Made by a program: the position numbers and the translations under genes. This document shows positions 55,758 through 62,425 of a DNA stretch of 64,000 nucleotides, in pieces. Position 1 is the first letter of the stretch. Each line of letters begins with the position of its first letter. Origin of the DNA: CAJQQY01 sp045104975 (GTDB taxonomy: Bacteria; Bacteroidota; Bacteroidia; Chitinophagales; Saprospiraceae). The notes beneath the pieces were generated by a model, which saw nothing but the letters and a program-made list of their open reading frames with translations, did not search any database and was not told the DNA's origin. The DNA lies in contig JBGCCY010000033.1 in assembly GCA_045104975.1 (NCBI GenBank), positions 137,131-201,130 of the forward strand, written 5' to 3'.

Positions 55758-56735
55758 ATGAAAAAATATTATTCCCTTATTCTCTTTTTCTATTTAGTTT
55801 GTTCGGTCAATATTAATGCACAATCTAATTTTCCATTTTTACCTGAGAACAACTTGGAGAGACTTCCATTCTTGGATTTTTTTGGTCCCTCCTTCAACGT
55901 TATTGATTTTAACTCCCTATCTAATTATCATTTTTTTAATTCTTATGCTTTCAATCCTGCAATGGCAGGAATTGAAGATAAACGACAAATTAATTTTGAT
56001 TGGAATCGGCAAGTTAATCATTCCGCTAGCTTGTCTTATGAACAACCAATTGCCAATATCAATAGTGCGATAGGAGTGCAATATGAATATAGTGATAAAA
56101 GTTATGGGAAAATACATCGCTATGGTTTGGCTTATAATTATGCATTTCGTTGGAAAGAAAATTCTCAATTGAGGATAGGTGCGCAGATCTCTCAAGTGAA
56201 TGTAAAGATAGATGAGTTTTCCTACTTCCTGCTCGAAGGAGACAAATGGTATAGCTTTCCTTCCTTAGATTTTGGTTTGGCTTTTCAATACAAACAGTTA
56301 AGATTGGGAGCAAGTGTACAGAATTTAGTTCCAAAAGAATATGCGACGTTTAATATAATAACGGAAGATTTTACGAACCAAGTTAAAACCGTAAGAATCG
56401 TAAATATTTCTGCTGCCAATACTTTTAGACTTTCTAAAAAATGGGATTGGAGTCTAGCTTTTTTATTGAGGTTTAATAGTCAAGAAGTAATTAGCGACTA
56501 TTATTATTACTATGAATATGGATCCAATAGAAGTCGACACGATCTTTCTAGCTATTTTTCTTTCCAAAAAAAGTGGACAATTGGAATGACTTATCGAACT
56601 CAATTTGATCCAGTTTGGATTGGTTTTGTTGGGGTGAAATTAAAAGAGAAATTGAATTTGCAGTTGTCTTTTAATACGAAGAAGGATTCTTATGAACCAA
56701 GGTTTTGGGAAGTTTTGACGCAGTATCAATTTTAG
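55758..56735 (+). CDS. PorP/SprF family protein (tandem paralogue 1)
   Basis: A 325-residue outer-membrane barrel protein: signal peptide MKKYYSLILFFYLVCSVNINAQ, then the PorP/SprF hallmark shifted about 35 residues downstream (YHFFNSYAFNPAMAGIEDKRQINFDWNRQ) and SLSYEQPI. The insert between the signal peptide and the hallmark, rich in Pro and Phe, is unusual compared with the gene at 1521 (hallmark directly after the signal peptide) and is shared with the next gene. Ends VLTQYQF. The family helps type-B T9SS substrates reach the surface. No substrate gene is adjacent. The second paralogue follows after 85 bp, probably in one transcript. Confidence 0.9.
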   Translation: MKKYYSLILFFYLVCSVNINAQSNFPFLPENNLERLPFLDFFGPSFNVIDFNSLSNYHFFNSYAFNPAMAGIEDKRQINFDWNRQVNHSASLSYEQPIANINSAIGVQYEYSDKSYGKIHRYGLAYNYAFRWKENSQLRIGAQISQVNVKIDEFSYFLLEGDKWYSFPSLDFGLAFQYKQLRLGASVQNLVPKEYATFNIITEDFTNQVKTVRIVNISAANTFRLSKKWDWSLAFLLRFNSQEVISDYYYYYEYGSNRSRHDLSSYFSFQKKWTIGMTYRTQFDPVWIGFVGVKLKEKLNLQLSFNTKKDSYEPRFWEVLTQYQF

Positions 56736-56820
56736 AGAAAATCGAGGAAAGTCAGATCATAAAAGCTTGTGAAATGCGAAACACAAACACACTTAACATC
56801 ATTACAAAAATAAAGTTAAC

Positions 56821-57801
56821 ATGAAAAAATATTTACCCTTGATAATCATCTTCTGTTTAAGTTATTCCATCAACTTTAAAGCACAAATTTCTTCATCAGA
56901 CAATGCTTTATTTGCACCTTTTGCACAAAGTGCTCCTCCTTCGATTAATGTTCTCGACTTTAATTCCATTTCCAATTATCATTTTTTTAATTCTTTTGCT
57001 TTTAATCCTGCGATGGCGGGAATTGAAGATAAACGACGAATTAATTTTGATTGGAATCGCCAAAATTATCATTCGGTGAGCACATCTTACGAACAACCAA
57101 TTGCTGCCATCAATAGTGCTATTGGGGTACACTATGAATTTAATATAAATGATTTTAATAAAACGCATCGCTATGGGTTGGCATACAATTATGGATTTCG
57201 ATGGAAAGAAAATACCCAATTGAGGTTAGGTGTTCAGTTTTCTCAAATAAATGTAAAAGTGAAAGATTTTACTTTGCCACTTGATAGGGACAAATGGTAT
57301 AACTTTCCGTCTTTAGATTTGGGCATTGCATTTCAATTCAAGCAGTTAAGATTAGGAGCGAGTGTTCAGAATTTAATACCAAGAGAATTTGCCAAATTTA
57401 GTGAAAGAACTGAATCATATATCAATCAAGTGGACACCGAAAGAACGTTGAATTTTTCTGCAGCCAATACTTTTCAATTCACTAAAAATTGGGATTGGAG
57501 TGTCGCTGCTTTAATGAGGTTTTATAATCATGAGATTATTGAGGACATCATTTATGGATACGGTTACCCTTCTTATTATCTCTATGAGGGCAATAAAAAA
57601 CAACATGATTTTTCCTCCTATATTTCTTTTCAAAAAAGATATACAATTGGGGCTACTTACCGAACTCAACATGACCCTGTGTGGATTGGTTTTGTTGGGG
57701 TGAAATTAAAAGAGAAATTGAATTTGTTGTTTTCTTTTAATATGGACAAGCATGAGGGTGAGCCAAGATTTTGGGAGGCTTTGACCCAATATCAATTTTA
57801 G
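56821..57801 (+). CDS. PorP/SprF family protein (tandem paralogue 2)
   Basis: A 326-residue protein very similar to the preceding gene across its whole length: YHFFNSFAFNPAMAGIEDKRRINFDWNRQ, EQPIAAINSAIGVHYEF, RYGLAYNYGFRWKENTQLRLGVQFSQI, WIGFVGVKLKEKLNLLFSF and ALTQYQF. The signal peptide (about 1-21) is followed by a divergent Ser/Ala/Pro-rich insert. The two genes clearly arose by tandem duplication; the N-terminal inserts and extracellular-loop-like stretches differ most. It should act in surface delivery of a type-B T9SS protein. No terminator is visible between the two genes. Confidence 0.9.
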   Translation: MKKYLPLIIIFCLSYSINFKAQISSSDNALFAPFAQSAPPSINVLDFNSISNYHFFNSFAFNPAMAGIEDKRRINFDWNRQNYHSVSTSYEQPIAAINSAIGVHYEFNINDFNKTHRYGLAYNYGFRWKENTQLRLGVQFSQINVKVKDFTLPLDRDKWYNFPSLDLGIAFQFKQLRLGASVQNLIPREFAKFSERTESYINQVDTERTLNFSAANTFQFTKNWDWSVAALMRFYNHEIIEDIIYGYGYPSYYLYEGNKKQHDFSSYISFQKRYTIGATYRTQHDPVWIGFVGVKLKEKLNLLFSFNMDKHEGEPRFWEALTQYQF

Positions 57802-58113
57802 TGGAGTGGAGAAGAGGATGAAATGGTTTTAAATTTTTTATTTGTTTTGCTGACTGGTAGATGAAATCTGCTAACTTTTGTGAGGTGTTGACTTTATTCA
57901 ATTTGAGTCAGATGTTTTTTATTTAGGAATTTGGTTTGTTATTGAAATGCAATAGAAAAATATGATTTTTAGTAAAAATGATATTGATAAGTATTAACTT
58001 GCTATCAATTCACTCTACTAATAAAAATAAGATTGTATGGTATATTGTTTTGAAATTTTTCTAAACTTATGCTATGTTAAAATTCCAAATGTAAATTCAC
58101 TTTAAATAATCAA
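57802..58113. other. AT-rich intergenic gap
   Basis: 312 bp between the second PorP/SprF gene and the TIR-RDD gene. I see no ORF, hairpin terminator or clean promoter box. Confidence 0.4.
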
Positions 58114-59220
58114 ATGTCTGCTACAAGTTCAACAAATCATTCTAGATCAAAAATTTCAGTTTACCTCTTAGCTGCTCCTGAAGATGAAAAAGATTGTCAA
58201 GCAATTCAAAAATATCTTACCCCTGTAATTAGGAATTCAAAAATACCCATTGAAATTTTTAGTGATTTTGAAATTCCCGTAGGATCAGAAAAAAAAGAAT
58301 ACCAACAAAAATTGTTTGAAGCTGATATAGTTCTAGCATTTATTAGTGCAGACTATATTAACGATGATGATATCTATTTCCGAACGCAAAAAGTAATAGA
58401 TCGGTATAATCGCGAAGAGACGATAATGTTGCCGATATTGGTGCGTAACTGTATGTGGAAATCCACTCCTTTTATCAATTTACCTTTATTACCTAAAAGT
58501 ATTCAACCGCTTAACAATAAACAATTTTGGAATAGTGAGGATGATGCCTTGACTTCTGTTACCACAGAGATTAGCCATGCCATCATGGAATTTTCGAATG
58601 AAGGAAGATCCAATTCACCTGTAGTTGAAGTTCAGGATACTCTTGAACCTAACCATATTGCAGCAATAGAAGTAGCTGAACCTGAGGTGACTCCAGAAAA
58701 AGTTGCTCCTGTTCAAACTCCAAAGGTTGAACGAAAGAAGGTAAAAACTAGATCATCAAATGTCATAGAAAAGGATTGGCGGCAAGGTTATTATAAAAAG
58801 GTGCTAAAAAAACGGGGCATTGCTTTTTTGCTAGATCAAGTGATTAGTTTTATTCCGGCCTATCTTCTTTCTTTGATCGTATTAGTTATCATAAAGGAAT
58901 TTCTTGGTTTGCCAGAGGATGTTGACTCCGAGATAGTCATTATTTTTATTAGCTATCTTTTTATTTGTGCTGCTTTCGAATCCTCCAAATGGCGAGGTAC
59001 TTTTGGAAAGATGATCATGAAAATACAAATTACGGATAGAGATGGTTCTTCCATTTCTTATGGTAGAGCTTTTATCAGAAATATCTTTAGATTACTTGTT
59101 GGGTATTCATATCTTTTTATTCTTCCTCTTATTATACAATATTTTAGATTTGGAAAAACTAAGAAACTCTTTCACGATCAAATTACAAGTACTGTAATTG
59201 GTGAAAAACTGACTAATTAA
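58114..59220 (+). CDS. TIR-RDD fusion membrane protein
   Basis: 368 residues. The N-terminus (about 13-160) is a TIR-like domain of the bacterial type: SVYLLAAPEDEKDCQAIQKYL, IEIFSDFEIPVGSEKKEYQQKLFEADIVLAFISADY, TIMLPILVRNCMWKSTPF and LPLLPKSIQPL. An acidic/Pro linker (about 165-215) leads to an RDD membrane domain (about 222-365): LKKRGIAFLLDQVISF with the conserved Arg and Asp, helices near 243-260, 273-288 and 323-344, and KLFHDQITSTVIG. By alignment from memory, the catalytic Glu of active TIR NADases (pattern ...YDIEMKRAL...) falls on Arg90, so this TIR may be non-enzymatic. The domain combination places a TIR on the cytoplasmic face of the inner membrane; partner unknown. No defence genes are adjacent. 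A perfect terminator follows. Confidence 0.85.
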   Translation: MSATSSTNHSRSKISVYLLAAPEDEKDCQAIQKYLTPVIRNSKIPIEIFSDFEIPVGSEKKEYQQKLFEADIVLAFISADYINDDDIYFRTQKVIDRYNREETIMLPILVRNCMWKSTPFINLPLLPKSIQPLNNKQFWNSEDDALTSVTTEISHAIMEFSNEGRSNSPVVEVQDTLEPNHIAAIEVAEPEVTPEKVAPVQTPKVERKKVKTRSSNVIEKDWRQGYYKKVLKKRGIAFLLDQVISFIPAYLLSLIVLVIIKEFLGLPEDVDSEIVIIFISYLFICAAFESSKWRGTFGKMIMKIQITDRDGSSISYGRAFIRNIFRLLVGYSYLFILPLIIQYFRFGKTKKLFHDQITSTVIGEKLTN

Positions 59221-59249
59221 AATAGCTGAAAGTAAGTTTTAAGATTTTA

Positions 59250-59295
59250 ACAAAGAACGAGTGCAAAGAAATTAATTTTTGCACTCGTTCTTTGT
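59250..59295 (+). terminator. Terminator of the TIR-RDD gene
   Basis: ACAAAGAACGAGTGCAAA (59250-59267) and TTTGCACTCGTTCTTTGT (59278-59295) form a perfect 18 bp stem with a 10-base loop, 30 bp after the stop codon. A short T-rich tail follows. Confidence 0.85.
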
Positions 59296-59505
59296 TTTGT
59301 ACTGATAGATAATTTCGAACAAGTACCTAAGTCTAAGTACATGGCCAAAAAAAAGAAATGATTATTTAATTTTCGAAAATGTTCGTATTATTGTTTTTTT
59401 TAACCTAGTAAAATTGATGTTATTTTTTTAAGCAATGAAAATTAAATCAAAAACGCTCATTGACGATTATAGTCACATCTATTTTATTTCTAAACATTTA
59501 TTATC

Positions 59506-60021
59506 ATGAGATTAGCTAGCCTAATGCTATTAACTTTACTTTTATGTTTTTCATGTGGAAAAGATGATAGTGATCCTGAAAAAGAAGGAAACTGTTTGAC
59601 CGCAACAATTGATGGTGATGACTTCACCGCTGAATCTACAACTGCTACTTTTATTACCACTAATATTGAGTACGAAAATTTGGGTATCCAAGAAACTAGA
59701 CTACTTACTATTACAGGTACGATTCCTAGTCTTACTGGAAATACAGAAACGATCACGCTTGCTTTTGCTTGTTCTGAATTTTCATCTGACTTAGATTATG
59801 TCGATTCAGATTCGGATTGTGGCATTGCTATGAGTTATAATATTACCAGTTTTACTGATCCAAATTCATCTTTGGTAATTTCCTCAAGTACTGGTGCGAT
59901 CAACGTGGAAGAAGTGACTGATGAAAAAATTAGAGGAACTTTTACATTTAATGGAGAAGATCAAAATGGAGGAGCATATGTGATAACTAATGGATTTTTC
60001 GATACAACGATTGAACAATAG
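59506..60021 (+). CDS. Small lipoprotein, unknown function
   Basis: A 171-residue lipoprotein. MRLASLMLLTLLLCFSCGKDDSD has a lipobox with Cys at residue 17 followed by an acidic stretch, the usual signal for surface or outer-membrane retention in Bacteroidota. The mature part is all-beta (CLTATIDGDDFTAESTTATFIT, LLTITGTI, ETITLAFACSEF, KIRGTFTFNGEDQNGGAYVITNGFFD), like the many short DUF6252-type Bacteroidota lipoproteins with C-x-A-x-I-D-G-x-x-F. Function unknown. Downstream lies a bidirectional terminator. Confidence 0.82.
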   Translation: MRLASLMLLTLLLCFSCGKDDSDPEKEGNCLTATIDGDDFTAESTTATFITTNIEYENLGIQETRLLTITGTIPSLTGNTETITLAFACSEFSSDLDYVDSDSDCGIAMSYNITSFTDPNSSLVISSSTGAINVEEVTDEKIRGTFTFNGEDQNGGAYVITNGFFDTTIEQ

Positions 60022-60040
60022 AATGATATAAATTTGATTA

Positions 60041-60078
60041 AAAAAACCACTTAGGAGTATGCTTCTAAGTGGTTTTTT
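60041..60078. terminator. Bidirectional terminator between convergent lipoprotein genes
   Basis: AAAAAACCACTTAG (60041-60054) and CTAAGTGGTTTTTT (60065-60078) form a perfect 14 bp stem with a 10-base loop. A/T runs at both ends allow termination in both directions. Confidence 0.85.
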
Positions 60079-60145
60079 ATTTGAATAATTTGTTCCATCC
60101 TAAAAAATAATTATAGTTGGTACTTATTTGATATCACTTAATCAA

Positions 60146-60919
60146 CTAGTTCTCATCTACATATTTTTTTATAATTGAATCAAGATTTCCAATGTCTTTT
60201 TTTTCTTTTAGGTATTTATCAATTTTCGGATCACCCATTTTCTGAATACTATATTCAGGAAGAAAATCTTTGAACATCGTGTAGGTGATAATGTCTACGA
60301 TTCTTTCTTTCATTCCATGTGCTAGGTTATATTTTTGAACGATGGATTGCTCTATTCCCATGTGAATTATTTCATGGATGATTGTATTGGTAGGTTTGTC
60401 ATAATTCATAAAATCACCTTCAATGGTGGTGAAAAGAGTAATCGTTCCCAGGTCAGGATCATAGCTTCCACCAGTTCCATAAAGCGTAAATACTACATTA
60501 TAATTTTCGAATGTTTTAAATTCCCAATTCCAATTTTTTTTCGAATCGTATAATTGATTGATTAAATTATTGATCAATTTTTTCTGAGACATCACTTTTT
60601 TTAAAGCTAACTGATAGTTATTTTTTTTGTAAACATTCGATTCTAATAAATTGTATATCTCTGGGAAATCTTCATTTCCAAATTTCCCATTTTCTGACTT
60701 CTCTATTAAGGATTGGATCAAATCGTTTTCGGGTAAATTTATTTTATATCCTTGTTTTTTTAGAAAATCAATATCATTAATTGTCCTCCATATTGAAGTA
60801 GCTTCTTGTTCGATAGTTGGAACCATCACTAGAATATTATTTTGCTGCTCAGGCTGCAATTCACAAGAATGACAATATAATATACCAAGGAGGAGTAATG
60901 AGAATTTGTATGACTTCAT
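60146..60919 (-). CDS. Lipoprotein with zincin-like HEIIH motif
   Basis: A 257-residue lipoprotein; lipobox YCHSC with Cys at residue 19. The mature part has a Lys-rich helical region (about 40-135), then strands (WEFKTFENYNVVFTLYGTGGSYDPDLGTITLFTT) leading to a helix NTIIHEIIHMGIEQSI with HEIIH at about 182-186. A glutamate at about 205 (HGMKERIVD), 19 residues on, could be the third zinc ligand, as in gluzincins. It therefore looks like a small membrane-tethered metallopeptidase, but no named family is certain. It is followed on the same strand, 45 bp upstream in genome coordinates, by a small helical protein gene that may share its transcript. Confidence 0.78.
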   Translation of the reverse strand: MKSYKFSLLLLGILYCHSCELQPEQQNNILVMVPTIEQEATSIWRTINDIDFLKKQGYKINLPENDLIQSLIEKSENGKFGNEDFPEIYNLLESNVYKKNNYQLALKKVMSQKKLINNLINQLYDSKKNWNWEFKTFENYNVVFTLYGTGGSYDPDLGTITLFTTIEGDFMNYDKPTNTIIHEIIHMGIEQSIVQKYNLAHGMKERIVDIITYTMFKDFLPEYSIQKMGDPKIDKYLKEKKDIGNLDSIIKKYVDEN

Positions 60920-60964
60920 GTTTTATTATGGATGATTTAATTTGTAAGGTTAAGAATGTGTGTT

Positions 60965-61231
60965 CTATTTTTTATCATAATCTTCTGCCAATTTTTTCCA
61001 ATCCTCATTCCAAATTCGATCTCTCTCTTGACACCAACCTGTTACATGATCCAATAAATCTAATAATTTATCTTCTATTTCTTCATTCTCTTTAAAATCA
61101 TTTCTCAGTTCTTCGAGGATATTTTGGGCTTTATATTGACTTCCGCCATCATTTTTGAATTTGACTATTTCATCTCTTAATTCAGAGAAATTTTTATTTT
61201 CATTGATACTCTTTTTTAATGTTGCTTTCAT
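60965..61231 (-). CDS. Small helical protein, 88 aa
   Basis: An 88-residue, strongly charged and probably all-helical protein: MKATLKKSINENKNFSELRDEIVKFKNDGG, then AQNILEELRNDFKENEEIEDKLLDLLDHVTGWCQERDRIW. It has no signal peptide. The pattern looks like a genuine cytoplasmic small protein (possibly a coiled-coil or regulatory dimer), with a single Cys in a Trp-rich helix. It lies upstream of, and codirectional with, the HEIIH lipoprotein. Function unknown; no known family recognised with certainty. Confidence 0.7.
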   Translation of the reverse strand: MKATLKKSINENKNFSELRDEIVKFKNDGGSQYKAQNILEELRNDFKENEEIEDKLLDLLDHVTGWCQERDRIWNEDWKKLAEDYDKK

Positions 61232-61376
61232 TTTCTACTTTTTGCTTGTGGTGAAGATAGCCTATGAAAAAACTAAGATGTGATTTTTGAAAACCAAATT
61301 TAGTTTCATGAAATTCTTTTTACAGTTAGACGGTCTGGTTAAATGCAGTATCCGTCGAATGGAGTCTATTGACATT

Positions 61377-62297
61377 TTAGTTCTTGTTCGCCTCTCGCCA
61401 TTCTTTTATTTTTTCAATAAATTCTTCTTCAAAGGTAGAAATAAAATTGTTGATGTATTTTTTAGAAAGGGCATTTTTTTTGACAACCATGTAATGAGTA
61501 CGTTTAACGCCGTTCGGTCGAATTCGCTTTAATCTTAAATCTTCGTGTAATTTAAATCCTCTCAATTGCCATTTAGGAGAGCACATCACCCCCAGATTTG
61601 CCGCAACCATAGACAAGGTAAATTCCGTAAAAGGAATAGCTGATAATTTTTTAGGAACGACATCAATTGCTCTTAAGCAATGTTCATAGATGGCAACGCC
61701 TTCCAACGGAAAGGAATTAATAATTAGATGAGCATCTGCAAAACTACTTGGACTTACAAAATCTTTTTCATTAAAAGGATGTTCTTTGTGAACCACCGCG
61801 AAAATTTCATCTTGGTAAATTTCGATGCTGTACAAATCATCAGAAAGTGGTTTATAGGTGGACATCATTATGTCTACTTCATCTGATTTTATTTTTGTAA
61901 TAATTTCATGTCTTGAACTAAACTTTAGGGATATATCAATTTCTGGGTAAAGGATGCCCATTTTTTGAATAAAACCTGGAAGGTCATGAAAAAAAGATTG
62001 GCACTCTACCGCTAATTCAATTTTTCCTTTTGAGCCTTCTTTAATTAATTCAATTTTACTAAATCCCTTTTCTATAGTTTCAAATAGTTGGACGGCCAGA
62101 GTATATAATTCTTGACCTTCATTGGTCAGAATCCATTTACTCCTTTTTCTGTGAAAGACTTTAAAACCTAATCGTTCTTCCAATTCTCGTAATTGATGAC
62201 TCAATGCTGATTGAGTTAAAAATAATTTTTCTGAAGAGTTAGCAATGCTCCCTTCTTCAGCTATGGTCTTGATTAATCTGTAATATTTGAGTTCCAT
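61377..62297 (-). CDS. LysR-family transcriptional regulator
   Basis: A 306-residue LysR regulator. The N-terminal winged helix-turn-helix covers about 1-60: MELKYYRLIKTIAEEGSIANSSEKLFLTQSALSHQLRELEERLGFKVF, with the recognition helix LTQSALSHQLRELE. Residues about 90-295 form the LysR effector-binding fold (KIELAVECQSFFHDLPGFIQKM, DEVDIMMSTY). The effector is unknown, and the domain resembles MetR-type regulators in part. It is divergent from a DUF5916 gene with a 128 bp gap, the usual layout for a LysR regulator and its target. A -7 box TATCTTTG lies only 5 bases before the ATG, so the transcript may be leaderless. Confidence 0.92.
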   Translation of the reverse strand: MELKYYRLIKTIAEEGSIANSSEKLFLTQSALSHQLRELEERLGFKVFHRKRSKWILTNEGQELYTLAVQLFETIEKGFSKIELIKEGSKGKIELAVECQSFFHDLPGFIQKMGILYPEIDISLKFSSRHEIITKIKSDEVDIMMSTYKPLSDDLYSIEIYQDEIFAVVHKEHPFNEKDFVSPSSFADAHLIINSFPLEGVAIYEHCLRAIDVVPKKLSAIPFTEFTLSMVAANLGVMCSPKWQLRGFKLHEDLRLKRIRPNGVKRTHYMVVKKNALSKKYINNFISTFEEEFIEKIKEWREANKN

Positions 62298-62302
62298 ACT
62301 TA

Positions 62303-62310
62303 CAAAGATA
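62303..62310 (-). promoter_or_regulatory. -7 element TATCTTTG next to the LysR start codon
   Basis: An exact TAnnTTTG match on the minus strand (CAAAGATA on plus). The G is 6 bases from the ATG, so transcription would start at or next to the start codon. No -33 TTTG at normal spacing was found. Confidence 0.35.
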
Positions 62311-62401
62311 TTTCATTTCTTTCATTTCTTAATTGAGAATATTTCAGTTGTTCAACAAATAATGTTCAATCTGAAAACTTCGTTTCGTTTCATTTTGCCA
62401 A

Positions 62402-62409
62402 TAGTTTTG
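62402..62409 (+). promoter_or_regulatory. -7 element TAGTTTTG of the DUF5916 gene
   Basis: An exact TAnnTTTG match 17 bases before the ATG at 62426. The -33 region (about 62380-62387, TTTCG) is only a partial match. Confidence 0.4.
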
Positions 62410-62425
62410 CTGAAAAATAATAATT

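Noticed and set aside
58114..59220. Assigning the TIR protein to Thoeris, CBASS or another named defence system
   Set aside because: No ThsA-like, cyclase, SAVED, nuclease or STING gene is near, and the usual catalytic Glu seems absent.
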